The notes: generated from the letters alone by a model not told the origin. Shown: positions 17,719 through 26,995, counted from the first letter of the stretch. The stretch is DNA of 64,000 bases from Nitratifractor salsuginis DSM 16511 (GCF_000186245.1 NC_014935.1:1736001-1800000); one strand, 5' to 3'. Made by a program: numbers and translations.

Positions 17719-19226
17719 CTGATTTTCCAATCGATAAAGTTGTGCTGAATACCGATGATGGAGGGAGTGACTCCCTTGATCCGCCGGCTCACCGCTGTGA
17801 TGGAGTTGGGGATATAGAGGAAGACATAGGGGTAATCCCGAACGATGAGTTTGAAAATTTTACGGTAGTTGGCGGCGAAGGCTTCGGGATCTACCAGGCG
17901 TTCACTCTCCTTGATGAGGCGATCCACTTGGGGGTTGTGGTAGCCCACGAAATTGAAGCCCCCCTTTTTGTCCCCGTCACTGTGCCAAATGCTGTAGGCG
18001 TCGGGGATGAGGCTCAGGCTCCAGCCCAGCAGCACCGCTTCGAAATGACGGGGGAAGACCACGGTATTGAGAAAGGCTTGCCACTCCATCGTGCGGATCT
18101 TCATCTGCACGCCGATCTTGAGCAACTGCTGCTGAATGATCTGGGCCGCGTAGATGCGGGTTTCGTTGCCGGTGTTGGTCACCAGGGTAAATTTCAAGGG
18201 GTGCTTCGTATCATAGCCCGCCTGTTTCAAAAGCTCTTTCGCCTTTCGGGGGTTATAGCCTTCGGGGGTGAAATCTTTGGGATAGACAGCGCTTCCGGGC
18301 ATAAAGGGGCCGTAACAGGGAGAACCGTGGGAAAAGAAGAGCAGATCGATAATCTCCTGCCGGTCGATCCCCAGGGCGATCGCCCGCCGCACCCGCCGAT
18401 CACGGAATTTCGGGTCGCGGAGATTGAAGCCCAGATAGGTGTAACTGTAGCTCAGCTGCTCGTAGATGGCATACTTTTCGCGAAATCCCGGACCCGCCTG
18501 GCGGGTGAGCTGGAGGGGGCTCAATCCGCCGATATCGAGTTTGCCGGCTTTGAGCATCATAAACTCGGTGGCCGGATCCCCTATATAATGATAGATCTGC
18601 TTCTTGATAAAAGGTGGATGCTCGTAATAGTGCTCGTTGGCTTTGAGGACGATCCGCTCGTTGATGCCGAAGGGTTTGGTCATTTTGTAGGGGCCGGTTC
18701 CAACGGGCAATTTGTTGAGCCGGCTGCGCATGGGGTCTTTTTCTTTTTTCCAGAGGTGCTCCGGGAGCATCCCCATCATCCAGATCGAAAGGGCCTTGAA
18801 ATAGGGTTGGGCGTAATGGACCCTTACCGTATACTCATCCGGAGTCTCCACCGATTTCACATATTTGAAATCGCTCTTGTAGGGGGTGACTACTTTATCG
18901 GAGCGGAGGAAATCATAGGTGAATTTCACATCCCTGGCTGTAAAGGGATGGCCGTCGTGCCAGCGCACCCCTTGACGCAATTTGAAAAGAAGGGTCCGGT
19001 TGTCTTCGAAATGCCAACTTTGCGCCAAATCCGGAACGATCGAACCGTCGGCATCGAATTTGAGCAGACCGTTGAAGATCCAATCGGCGATTTCACTGCT
19101 GGAGCTGTCGGTGGCAAGCAGGGGATTGAGTCGGGTGGGCGAGGAGGAGATCGCCCGGTGGAAGGTCGCAGAATCCGCCAGGAGCATTCCCGTCAAAAAG
19201 AGCATGATTCCCAGCCATCGCTTCAT
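17712..19226 (-). CDS. ABC transporter extracellular solute-binding protein, family 5 (peptide/nickel type)
   Basis: 504-residue periplasmic protein of the DppA/OppA/NikA family. The start chosen at 19226 places AGGAGGT just upstream and gives a clean signal peptide (WLGIMLFLTGMLLADS). An upstream in-frame start at 19337 would add 37 residues ahead of the signal and is unlikely. Family features: NPLLATDSSSSEIADWIFNGLLKFD, LRQGVRWHDGHPFTARDVKFTYDF, PVGTGPYKM, RAIALGIDRQEI. No permease or ATPase genes are adjacent, so it is an orphan receptor or its transporter is elsewhere. Confidence 0.88.
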   Translation of the reverse strand: MKRWLGIMLFLTGMLLADSATFHRAISSSPTRLNPLLATDSSSSEIADWIFNGLLKFDADGSIVPDLAQSWHFEDNRTLLFKLRQGVRWHDGHPFTARDVKFTYDFLRSDKVVTPYKSDFKYVKSVETPDEYTVRVHYAQPYFKALSIWMMGMLPEHLWKKEKDPMRSRLNKLPVGTGPYKMTKPFGINERIVLKANEHYYEHPPFIKKQIYHYIGDPATEFMMLKAGKLDIGGLSPLQLTRQAGPGFREKYAIYEQLSYSYTYLGFNLRDPKFRDRRVRRAIALGIDRQEIIDLLFFSHGSPCYGPFMPGSAVYPKDFTPEGYNPRKAKELLKQAGYDTKHPLKFTLVTNTGNETRIYAAQIIQQQLLKIGVQMKIRTMEWQAFLNTVVFPRHFEAVLLGWSLSLIPDAYSIWHSDGDKKGGFNFVGYHNPQVDRLIKESERLVDPEAFAANYRKIFKLIVRDYPYVFLYIPNSITAVSRRIKGVTPSIIGIQHNFIDWKIRD

Positions 19227-19370
19227 CCACACCTCCTGATGTGAGCGGATTTTAACATAGTTTTTCCCCGCTCTATCCAGAGGAAACGGACGATAGGTAA
19301 TTAAAGTATTAATTAAAGATATATTACTTATAAGCATTACTATTTTTTATAGAAAATTTTTCATTTTTAA

Positions 19371-19399
19371 TTGGAGTTTAATCAAGTCCGGACTAGAAT
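19371..19399 (+). promoter_or_regulatory. Promoter of the SQR-like gene with a palindrome in the spacer
   Basis: TTGGAG (19371-19376), a 17-bp spacer and TAGAAT (19394-19399). The spacer ends with the perfect palindrome AGTCCGGACT (19385-19394), a possible operator. Very AT-rich sequence lies upstream (19300-19370). The start codon follows 33 bases later with GAAAGGAT as ribosome-binding site. Confidence 0.5.
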
Positions 19400-19432
19400 A
19401 GAAGCCAATCAAAATCAATCGAAAGGATAGGC

Positions 19433-20905
19433 ATGGCTAGAGTAGTAGTTATGGGCGGTGGTGTTTCAGGACATACCGCTGCAACCTTCGCCAAGAAATG
19501 GCTGGGCAACGAACACGAGGTAGTCGTCGTCACCCCCAATGCGAATTGGAACTGGATCCCCTCCAACATTTGGGTGGGTGTTGGCGAAATGAAGAAGGAG
19601 GAAGTCGTCTTCCCCCTCGCCCCCGTTTACGAAAAAGCGGGGATCGATTACCGCCAGGCCAAAGCAGTCTCCATTCATCCCGAGGGGAGTGAAGAGTTGG
19701 AAAAACCCTTCATCACCATCGAGTATACCGGTCAGGGCAAAGAGGGCAAGACCGATCAGATCACTTATGATTATCTGATCAACGCCACCGGCCCCAAACT
19801 TAACTTCGACGCGACTCCCGGACTGGGTAATGGCCAGGGCCAGCTCGGGCCCCATACCGTCTCTGTCTGTACCGCCGATCATGCCGTACATGCCAATAAC
19901 GAACTGCGCAAAATCTTCGAAAAAGCCAAACAGGGCAAGAAACAGAAGATCGTCGTCGGAACCGGTCACGGAATGTGTACGTGCCAGGGAGCCGCGTTTG
20001 AATATATCTTCAACATCGAATTTGAAGCCCAAAAAGCCGGCATCCGCGATATGCTCGACATCGAATGGATCTCCAACGAATCGTTCCTCGGTGATTTCGG
20101 TATCGGCGGTCTGCACATCAAACGTGGTGGTTATGCCGCGAGTTCCAAGCTCTTTACCGAGTCGCTCTTCGTCGAGCGTGGGGTTGACTGGACCATCGGT
20201 GCCCATGTAAACAAAGTCGAAGAAGGCAAGCTCCATTATGAGCAACTCGACGGAAGTGAAGGAGAAATAGAGTTCGACTTCGCAATGCTGATTCCCCCCT
20301 TCTCCGGTGTCGGCCTCAAAGCCTACAACAAAGCGGGAGAGGACATCACCGGAGAGATCTTCGCACCCAACGGCTTCCTGAAAGTGGATGCCGACTATAC
20401 CGCCAAGCCTTACGAAGAGTGGAAAGCGAGCGACTGGCCCCGTACCTATCAGAACCCCACTTACAAGAACATCTTCGCCGTGGGAATCGCCTTCGCTCCC
20501 CCGCATGGAATTTCCAAGCCGATGAAGTCACCCAAAGGTACTCCCATCAACCCGACGCCTCCGAGAACCGGTATGCCCTCCGGTATCATCGGGAAGAACG
20601 TCGCACATACCGTCGTCGATCTGATCAAAGAAGGCCCCACCGCCAAGCTTCACGAAGCTTCCATGGCGGAAATGGGTGCGGCGTGCGTCGCCTCTGCCGG
20701 TAAGAGCCTCACCAAAGGTTTGGCAGCTGCGCTGACCGTCTATCCCGTCGTTCCCGATTTCGAAAAGTATCCCGGACTCGGTCGTGATCTTGACTACACC
20801 TTCGGTGAAGTCGGTCTTGCAGGACACTGGATCAAGCATATCCTGCATCACCTGTTCATCTATAAAGCCAAGCTCAAGCCGGGTTGGACCCTGATTCCCG
20901 AATAA
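19433..20905 (+). CDS. sqr: Sulfide:quinone oxidoreductase-like flavoprotein
   Basis: 490-residue FAD-dependent disulfide-reductase-type protein. The GGGVSGHTAA nucleotide motif is at the N-terminus, with an NWNWIPSNIWVGVG segment that matches the flavin-contact region of SQR. Cysteines at about 146 (SVCTADH), 182 and 184 (GMCTCQGAAFEY) and 418 (AACVASAG) correspond to the three-cysteine set of SQR, which oxidises sulfide and passes electrons to quinone at the membrane. The C-terminal amphipathic stretch (GHWIKHILHHLFIYKAKLKPGW) is the expected membrane-docking helix. Which SQR type is not decided here. Cotranscribed with a 58-residue membrane protein. Confidence 0.85.
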   Translation: MARVVVMGGGVSGHTAATFAKKWLGNEHEVVVVTPNANWNWIPSNIWVGVGEMKKEEVVFPLAPVYEKAGIDYRQAKAVSIHPEGSEELEKPFITIEYTGQGKEGKTDQITYDYLINATGPKLNFDATPGLGNGQGQLGPHTVSVCTADHAVHANNELRKIFEKAKQGKKQKIVVGTGHGMCTCQGAAFEYIFNIEFEAQKAGIRDMLDIEWISNESFLGDFGIGGLHIKRGGYAASSKLFTESLFVERGVDWTIGAHVNKVEEGKLHYEQLDGSEGEIEFDFAMLIPPFSGVGLKAYNKAGEDITGEIFAPNGFLKVDADYTAKPYEEWKASDWPRTYQNPTYKNIFAVGIAFAPPHGISKPMKSPKGTPINPTPPRTGMPSGIIGKNVAHTVVDLIKEGPTAKLHEASMAEMGAACVASAGKSLTKGLAAALTVYPVVPDFEKYPGLGRDLDYTFGEVGLAGHWIKHILHHLFIYKAKLKPGWTLIPE

Positions 20906-20932
20906 TACAAACAATAAAACAAAGGAGAAAGA

Positions 20933-21109
20933 ATGGCCAGTGTAGATCACTCCATCACCAAGCACGTTCAAGCATACGAGCCCAGCTTCGAGACCATGGT
21001 TCCCACTCCCATGGTCAAGTTTTTCCGGACTTGCCTGATTTGGCAATTCATCCGTTTCATCATCATCAACATCAAGATGATCCTGGTCGTGAAGAAAAGC
21101 CACGGCTAA
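20933..21109 (+). CDS. 58-residue membrane protein downstream of the SQR-like gene
   Basis: ATG with ideal AAAGGAGAAAG, 27 bases after the SQR stop. The peptide reads MASVDHSITKHVQAYEPSFE at its start, then a single hydrophobic segment (LIWQFIRFIIINIKMILVV) and a basic end (KKSHG): a bitopic membrane peptide. No family recognised. Tight linkage suggests it anchors or regulates the monotopic SQR, which is inference. Too short for most automatic annotation. Confidence 0.7.
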   Translation: MASVDHSITKHVQAYEPSFETMVPTPMVKFFRTCLIWQFIRFIIINIKMILVVKKSHG

Positions 21110-21235
21110 AGACCCCGAAGGCTGCTCATAGCCTTCGAGCCTCACTTAATTATCCACCTTTTTTTATAAACTACGTCGCCTTTGTCAAGGACTTCACGAA
21201 GTCTTTTGCAAAAGTTTCATATCAAAGGATCTGTT

Positions 21236-22087
21236 TTGGTTAAAGAGCTCGTTGTCTATCCTGATGACCGCATCCTCTCCTGCGTTGATGTCCGGGATTT
21301 CAGGGATGAAAGCCTTCCCCGTCTCCTCAATGACATCGAAGAGACGATGGAAGCCCACGGGCTCAACGCCCTGACTGCGATGCAGGTAGCTCACCCCTTC
21401 AATATCATCGTCATCAAAAAGGAGGACGGCAGCTACTGGGAACTGATCAATCCGCGTATCCTCAAAAAAGAGGGGCGTTTCGAGCACCAGGAGAGTACTT
21501 CCTACTATCCCGATATCGAATTGACCGTTCCCCGCTACGAAAAGATCAACCTCATTTATGAAGATCGCAATGGCCAACCGCACAGCATCAAAATCGAAGA
21601 TCGGGAATTGGCGGCTTTGATCCAGCAGCAGATGGATTTTCTCGCCGGGGGAACCCCACTCGACCGTGTGGACAAGAATTACCGGGAAAAGGTCCTCACC
21701 GCCCTGGCCAACAAAGGACTTATGCCTCAGCCTGGCGATGTCTGCCCCACTTTTAGCCGCAAAGATTACATCACAAGTTTCACCGACAAAATCCTCTTCC
21801 TGATGGGGCTTTCTCTCCTGACCCCTTTGGCGGCGAAACTCTTCAGCTGGTCCGAAACGACGGTGGCAAAAATCTATGCCTTTGACAAATTCGCCTTCCC
21901 TTTCGTCATCGTTCTTCTGGTGATCTATTTCATCTATGCTCAATACGAAGCGAAAAAATACCGTCAGTGCAGCTCCTGCCAAATCGGAAACCAGATCGGC
22001 ATCATCATCAAACGCTTCGTCGCCGCCCTCGCCTTCGCTGTAGGAGCATGGCTGCTCGTCAATCCCCACAGTCCTCTTTTTCGATAA
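21236..22087 (+). CDS. Peptide-deformylase-like protein without catalytic residues, fused to a membrane domain
   Basis: Starting from TTG at 21236 (AAAGGA six bases upstream), residues 1-145 align by eye with peptide deformylase: HGLNALTAMQ (41-50) matches GxGLAAxQ, LINPRILKK matches the INPxI strand, and EDRNGQ matches the YxDxxG strand. But the EGCLS position reads ESTS with no Cys, and the HEXDH position reads Q-Q-M-D-F (131-135), so all three metal ligands and the Glu base are gone. Residues about 190-283 add at least three membrane helices and a CSSCQ motif. The protein is thus likely a membrane-bound pseudo-enzyme. Function unknown. Confidence 0.7.
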   Translation: MVKELVVYPDDRILSCVDVRDFRDESLPRLLNDIEETMEAHGLNALTAMQVAHPFNIIVIKKEDGSYWELINPRILKKEGRFEHQESTSYYPDIELTVPRYEKINLIYEDRNGQPHSIKIEDRELAALIQQQMDFLAGGTPLDRVDKNYREKVLTALANKGLMPQPGDVCPTFSRKDYITSFTDKILFLMGLSLLTPLAAKLFSWSETTVAKIYAFDKFAFPFVIVLLVIYFIYAQYEAKKYRQCSSCQIGNQIGIIIKRFVAALAFAVGAWLLVNPHSPLFR

Positions 22088-22322
22088 GTTCACACCACAC
22101 ATTTACCCCTTTTCCGGTTCAGTCGATGAGCCGGAGGTATCCTCCACCCGACATTCTCGACAAAGAGAGAATCCTCCGTATACAGTCATCATATATTCAT
22201 CAATTTCCTCCTCCCAAACATGATCAATCAATTCCCCAAGTATGCAAAAAGTGGCGTAAAAACTATTTTCTACGTCAATTTTTGCCAAAAAACAAGAGTA
22301 AATAAAGCTTTTAGATGTATCA

Positions 22323-22365
22323 TATAATGCAAGGTTATAAATAAGAGAGATTTACTCTCATTTAT
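22323..22365 (+). promoter_or_regulatory. Putative psr promoter (-10) with downstream inverted repeat
   Basis: TATAAT at 22323-22328, with no clear -35 (common in Campylobacterota). Just downstream, ATAAATAAGAG (22337-22347) and CTCTCATTTAT (22355-22365) form an 11-bp arm pair with one mismatch, positioned over the likely transcript start as an operator or 5' hairpin. The rest of 22088-22322 shows no supported gene. Confidence 0.4.
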
Positions 22366-22393
22366 AGACCGAATCTGATGAAGGAGAAGGCAG

Positions 22394-24790
22394 ATGGAAG
22401 TTGAAGTTTCCAGGCGAAGATTTCTAGGCGGCACCGTCGCTATGACGATCTTCGGCGGAGCGGCAGTGAGTACCGGGCTGCTCTCGGGAGGAGAGGAGAA
22501 ACATAACTCCTCCTCTCCCCGTATTCCCAAGACGGTCACCACCAAGACCGGGACCGGGGAAGCCGAAAAGGTACCGTTCCTATGTGGAATGTGTGTCAAT
22601 AAATGTGCGGGGTATGCCCGGGTAGAGGATGGGATCATCACCAAACTCGACCCCAACCCCCATTTCCCCAAATCACGGAATATGCTCTGTCCCCGCGGAA
22701 ACGCAGGGATCCAGACCACTTATGACCCCGACCGGCTGAAGTACCCCTTGATCCGTGTCGGCGAACGCGGATCGGGGAAATTCAAGCGGATCAGCTGGGA
22801 AGAGGCTTACGATGCCATTCTCAACGGCACCGACAAGTTCAAAGGCCTCAAACAGATCCTCGATGAGGAGAAAGACAACCGGGCCACGATCGGATACTGC
22901 AACGGCGAAGGCCTCTCCAAAGAGGGCTTCGAAACCTTGGTCGGGCAGAAGCTGGGAAGCCCCAACTATGTCGACGAGGTAAGTATCTGTCTCGAAACCG
23001 CCGGCGCCGGCTTCTTCGCGACTCTGGGCGTCTATCCCGAGATCGACTTCGAGCATGCCGACTACCTGATCATCTCCGGGGCCAACCGGGCCGAAGCGAT
23101 CATCACCCCCGATACCCAGGATATGTTCAAGCATACCAAGCGCCGCGGCATCAAAAAGACGGTCTGCATCGACCCCCGCTTCACCAATACAGCCGCCAAA
23201 GCGGACAAATGGCTCCCAGTCAACCCGGGGACCGACCTCGCCTTCGTTTTGGCGTTGACCTGGGTCGTTTTCAACGAAAATCTCCAGAATGAAGCCTTTA
23301 TGAAAAAATACGGGGTCGGGTATGAGGAGTACAAACAGCACATCCTCTCCCACAAATATACCCCGGAGTGGGCGGAGCCGATCTGCGGCATCAAAGCGAA
23401 GGATATCTACACCATCGCCCGGGAATTCATGCAGGCGGAAGCTCCCGTCTACTATCCCGGTCGCCGCTCCGTCTTCAGCCCCAACGACTATCAACTCCGC
23501 CGGGCCATGGCGATCTTCCAGGCCCTCAGCGGCAACATCGACAAAAAGGGCGGCTACATCTACGGCAATCCGATCATGCTCCCGCCCGAATACGTCAACG
23601 CACCGATCTACGACCAGGCCAAAGAACGCTTCGATACCGAAGGGATCGCTTTCCCCACACTCAAATCAGGTTCGTGGATTGTCTTTAGAAACATGGTGCT
23701 CGAGGGTAAAAACCCCTATCCGCTGCGCGTGATGTTCATGCGCAAACACAATCCGATGATGAGTGTTCCCAACAGCGCCAAGACTGCAGAGTTCCTCAAA
23801 AAGATGGACCTCAACGTCATGATCGATATCCTCCCCAGCGATACCGCCATGTACGCCGATGTCATTTTGCCCGAGGCAAGTTACCTGGAGCGTACTTCCC
23901 CCGTCAAAGCCTACGGATTCCTCGAGCCGGCCGTGGTCATGCGCAAAGCGGCGATCAAGCCCCTCTACGAAACCAAAGAGCCCGAAGTAATCTACAAAGA
24001 ATTGGCGGAGAAACTGGCCAAACCCCTTTTCGAGATCAGCAAAAAGTACGACAAGGATCTCCAGGAGCAGATCAAACTCCGTGGCGAAAAGAAAGTCTTC
24101 GAAGAGGACGGATGGAATCTCGCCGACGCGTGGGAACTCCCTGTCTATGAGAAGAACAAAGAGATCATCGAAAAAGCCTTCGGCCCCAAAGCGTGGGAGA
24201 TTTTGGATGAGAAAGGGGTCTACTACCCCCATATGGAGGAGTACTTCAAACAGCTCAATCCCAACGAGTATCAGTACTATCCCAAATCCAAGAAGTTCTA
24301 CTCGACGATGGGAGACAAAAAACGGGTCGTCTGCAAATTCGACAGATTGGCAACCCGGGGTATCGACCCTATGCCGACCTGGCATGACGAGTGGAAGTTC
24401 AGCGTTCCGGAGGGCAAATTCCGTCTCATCACCGGACGCCATGCCCAATTCACCCAGAGCGGAACGACCAACAACGCGATGCTGCGTGACCTGATCCCCA
24501 CCAACTATCTCTGGATCAACAAGCGCACCGCGAAGAAAATGGGAATCGAATTCGGCGACAAAGTCGAAATCAAGAGCGAAGTGGGCAAAGGCCAACTCCT
24601 GGCTTATCCCACCGAAAAAATCGCTCCTAACCAGGTCTTTATGCTCCACGGATTCGGCAGCCAGAGCGAAGGATTGGAGCTGGCCTACGGCAACGGCTGC
24701 AACGACGCCGCCATCATCAAAGACGATTTCGAACCGGTCTTTGGCGCTGCCGTTATGCACAGTACCAACGTTGAAATAAGGAAGGTGTAA
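22394..24790 (+). CDS. psrA: Molybdopterin oxidoreductase catalytic subunit (polysulfide/thiosulfate reductase PsrA/PhsA type)
   Basis: 798-residue periplasmic Mo-bisMGD enzyme. Tat signal SRRRFLGGTVAMTIFGGAA. The [4Fe-4S] site CGMCVNKC with distal MLCPRG follows. The Mo ligand is a Cys in VDEVSICLETAGAGF (not Sec, although selC is nearby). Further family motifs are DYLIISGANRAEA, FMRKHNPMMSVPN, ILPSDTAMYADVILPEASYLER and the C-terminal FRLITGRHAQFTQSGTTNN. Reduces polysulfide or thiosulfate with electrons from PsrC/PsrB, or runs in the oxidative direction. Substrate within the Psr/Phs/Sre group is not resolved. Confidence 0.9.
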   Translation: MEVEVSRRRFLGGTVAMTIFGGAAVSTGLLSGGEEKHNSSSPRIPKTVTTKTGTGEAEKVPFLCGMCVNKCAGYARVEDGIITKLDPNPHFPKSRNMLCPRGNAGIQTTYDPDRLKYPLIRVGERGSGKFKRISWEEAYDAILNGTDKFKGLKQILDEEKDNRATIGYCNGEGLSKEGFETLVGQKLGSPNYVDEVSICLETAGAGFFATLGVYPEIDFEHADYLIISGANRAEAIITPDTQDMFKHTKRRGIKKTVCIDPRFTNTAAKADKWLPVNPGTDLAFVLALTWVVFNENLQNEAFMKKYGVGYEEYKQHILSHKYTPEWAEPICGIKAKDIYTIAREFMQAEAPVYYPGRRSVFSPNDYQLRRAMAIFQALSGNIDKKGGYIYGNPIMLPPEYVNAPIYDQAKERFDTEGIAFPTLKSGSWIVFRNMVLEGKNPYPLRVMFMRKHNPMMSVPNSAKTAEFLKKMDLNVMIDILPSDTAMYADVILPEASYLERTSPVKAYGFLEPAVVMRKAAIKPLYETKEPEVIYKELAEKLAKPLFEISKKYDKDLQEQIKLRGEKKVFEEDGWNLADAWELPVYEKNKEIIEKAFGPKAWEILDEKGVYYPHMEEYFKQLNPNEYQYYPKSKKFYSTMGDKKRVVCKFDRLATRGIDPMPTWHDEWKFSVPEGKFRLITGRHAQFTQSGTTNNAMLRDLIPTNYLWINKRTAKKMGIEFGDKVEIKSEVGKGQLLAYPTEKIAPNQVFMLHGFGSQSEGLELAYGNGCNDAAIIKDDFEPVFGAAVMHSTNVEIRKV

Positions 24791-24792
24791 CC

Positions 24793-25356
24793 ATGGCACG
24801 ATACGGAATGGCTTTGGATTATAAAAACTGCATCAACTGCAAGGCGTGTGAAGTCGCCTGTAAAGAGGAAAACGGTGTCCTCCTCGGGGCGGACAAACAC
24901 CGTATCTGGGTCGGGGTCAACGAGGTAGAGGGAGAGTGGCCGCTGCTGGATATCGTCTCCAGCACTTTCCTCCCCAGCCAGTGTCAGCACTGTGACAATG
25001 CCCCCTGTCAGGAGGTCTGTCCCACCCACGCCACCTACTACGACGAAAACGGCGTGGTCCGGGTCGACAGCAACAAATGCATTCTCTGCAGCTACTGCAT
25101 GAACGCCTGCCCCTACGACGCCCGCTACGTCGACGACCGTACGATGACTGTCGACAAATGTACGTTCTGTTCCGACACCCGTCTGGCAAGGGGCGAAACG
25201 ACCACCGCTTGTCAAAACACGTGCCCGACCAAAGTCCGGACCTTCGGTGACCTGGATGACCCCGAGAGTGAGATCAGCATCCTGCTCAAAACCCGGGAGC
25301 ATTTCAGTCTCAAATCGCATCTGGGTACCAAGCCCAAACTCTTCTATCTAACCTAA
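24793..25356 (+). CDS. psrB: Polysulfide reductase-type iron-sulfur subunit
   Basis: 187 residues with four [4Fe-4S] cluster motifs of the DMSO-reductase B family: CINCKACEVACKEE, CQHCDNAPCQEVCPTHA, CILCSYCMNACPYDARY, and the pair CTFCSDTR...TTACQNTCPTK. Transfers electrons between PsrC and PsrA on the periplasmic face. It starts 2 bases after psrA, confirming an operon. Confidence 0.94.
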   Translation: MARYGMALDYKNCINCKACEVACKEENGVLLGADKHRIWVGVNEVEGEWPLLDIVSSTFLPSQCQHCDNAPCQEVCPTHATYYDENGVVRVDSNKCILCSYCMNACPYDARYVDDRTMTVDKCTFCSDTRLARGETTTACQNTCPTKVRTFGDLDDPESEISILLKTREHFSLKSHLGTKPKLFYLT

Positions 25357-25363
25357 GGAGGCT

Positions 25364-26596
25364 GTGATGGCTGAAGCTGTAACAACGAATGAGGGATTTG
25401 TGGCAAAGGTAAAAGCCTTTCTCGCAACCATCCCCTATAACAAAATCACGATCAGGGATCTTCTGAATTATCCCAAAGAGCCCGGAAGCACCTTTATTGT
25501 GCTGATGACCCTCCTTTTCCTGGCCTTTTACGTCATCGGTATCGGTATCTATCTTGTCGAAGGGCATGAGGCTTACGGCGTCACACGGCAGCACCCCTGG
25601 GGTTTGCTGATCGCCGTCTATATCTTCTTCGTTGTCAGTTCCACGGGGCTCTGTATCGTCGGCTCACTGGGGGACGTTTTCGGTTTCAAAGATTACGAAG
25701 TGATCTCCAAACGGGCGATCTTCGGGTCGATCGTGACGATTCTTTCCGGATTTGCCGTCATCGCCTTTGAGATCGGCCACCCGATCCGCATGATGATCTG
25801 GAACGTCCTCACTCCCGGCCTGCGCTCGGCGATCTGGTGGATGGGAACCCTCTACGGCCTCTATCTGACCTTTATGATCATCGAGTTTGTCTTCCTGCTC
25901 AAGCATGATATGAAGAAAGCCAAGATCTTCGGTCTGATCGGTCTGCTGGTCGGTCTGGCGGCCCACTCCAACCTGGGAGGGGTATTTGGATTCCTCAATG
26001 CCCGTCTGATCTCCCAGGGGGTCTTCTATCCGACCTACTTCATCCTGACGGCCTTCATCACCGGAATCTATCTGGCCTTTATTATGATGGGATTCCGCTA
26101 TCGGCTGAACTTCCCGGAGAACATCAGAAAGATGCTGGTCAACCTGGCCAAAATCCAGGGGCTGCTCATCGCTATCCTGATGTTCTTCGAAACCTGGAAA
26201 ATGCTGACTGCCATCTACGGCGGCGTTCCGGGACGCTCCGATGTAGCCGAGCATATCCTGACTACCTGGACCTTCTGGTGTGAAGTGATCTTTGGTATGT
26301 TGATTCCCTTTATCATCATTCTCAAAAGCTACGGCAAGAATGTCACCGGAATGTTCTGGGGATCCTTGATCGGTATGGTCGGTATCTTCTTCATGCGCTA
26401 TGACCTGGTACACGATACCCAGCTCAAACCGCTGCAAATGATGAAAACCCGTGAATATATGCTGCCTCCCGAGTGGGTACACTATACCCCCAGCGCCACT
26501 GAGATCATGATCTCTCTGGGCGGTCTGGGACTCTGTATCCTGCTTTATTACATTGGGACCAAACTGTTCAATCTTGATGCCGAACCCGAGCATTGA
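25364..26596 (+). CDS. psrC: Polysulfide reductase-type membrane anchor (NrfD family)
   Basis: 410 residues, eight or nine TM segments, quinone-interacting NrfD/PsrC subunit. Features: LLNYPKEPGSTFIVLMTLLFLAFYVIGIGIYLVEGHEAYGV, the conserved polar residues around EIGHPIRMMIWNVLTPG, and FFETWKMLTAIYGG. It starts 7 bases after psrB with GGAGGC upstream. Completes psrABC. Confidence 0.92.
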   Translation: MMAEAVTTNEGFVAKVKAFLATIPYNKITIRDLLNYPKEPGSTFIVLMTLLFLAFYVIGIGIYLVEGHEAYGVTRQHPWGLLIAVYIFFVVSSTGLCIVGSLGDVFGFKDYEVISKRAIFGSIVTILSGFAVIAFEIGHPIRMMIWNVLTPGLRSAIWWMGTLYGLYLTFMIIEFVFLLKHDMKKAKIFGLIGLLVGLAAHSNLGGVFGFLNARLISQGVFYPTYFILTAFITGIYLAFIMMGFRYRLNFPENIRKMLVNLAKIQGLLIAILMFFETWKMLTAIYGGVPGRSDVAEHILTTWTFWCEVIFGMLIPFIIILKSYGKNVTGMFWGSLIGMVGIFFMRYDLVHDTQLKPLQMMKTREYMLPPEWVHYTPSATEIMISLGGLGLCILLYYIGTKLFNLDAEPEH

Positions 26597-26612
26597 AAGG
26601 AGAAATGGCCAA

Positions 26613-26945
26613 ATGAAAAACGTGACCCGTTTTCTGCTGGCGGTCGGTCTGGGCCTGACGCTCTTTAGCGCCGTAGGTTCTGCCGATCCCAGCAAAGGTG
26701 GAAAGATCATCGACAAGCTCTTGATGCGGTCCGGCGGATGCCCCATCCCCGCTTCACGTGTCGCTATGGCCCACTCAGTAGCCGAGTGGGCCAAGATCTA
26801 CAAAGAAGGGAAAATGGAAGAGGAGATCCAAAAACTCTGCCATAAAAAAGAACCCCTTCCGAAGATCACAAACAAGAAATACGCAAAGGATGTCTACGAT
26901 TATTTGAGCACCTATGCGTACGACAGCGGCGGCGTGCCCGCCTGA
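26613..26945 (+). CDS. Small exported protein downstream of psrC
   Basis: 110 residues with a Sec signal (FLLAVGLGLTLFSAVGSA). The mature part has two Cys (GGCPIPAS, KLCHKKEP) and a C-terminal DVYDYLSTYAYDSGGVP that resembles the last helix of small cytochromes c, but no CXXCH is present. Probably a cytochrome-like fold without haem, or a maturation or sulfur-carrier partner of PsrABC. Translationally close (16 bases after psrC). Function not known. Confidence 0.7.
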   Translation: MKNVTRFLLAVGLGLTLFSAVGSADPSKGGKIIDKLLMRSGGCPIPASRVAMAHSVAEWAKIYKEGKMEEEIQKLCHKKEPLPKITNKKYAKDVYDYLSTYAYDSGGVPA

Positions 26946-26946
26946 T

Positions 26947-26995
26947 AAGTTGACAAGCAGGAGCGAGGTTCGCTCATACGGAAGTTTGTCAACTT
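26947..26995 (+). terminator. Terminator hairpin of the psr operon
   Basis: AAGTTGACAA (26947-26956) pairs perfectly with TTGTCAACTT (26986-26995). Inside is a second perfect hairpin GAGCGA-GGT-TCGCTC. This two-part stem starts right after the last stop codon. Confidence 0.7.

Noticed and set aside
17742-19244. 500-codon plus-strand frame
   Set aside because: Antisense shadow of the family-5 solute-binding protein, with no ribosome-binding site and no family pattern.
22103-22288. 61-codon minus-strand frame in the gap before psrA
   Set aside because: TTG start without Shine-Dalgarno, no homologous pattern and no operon context. It could be real, but I cannot support it.
22394-24790. Selenocysteine in PsrA because selC is nearby
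   Set aside because: The Mo-ligand position is an ordinary Cys codon and there is no in-frame TGA.
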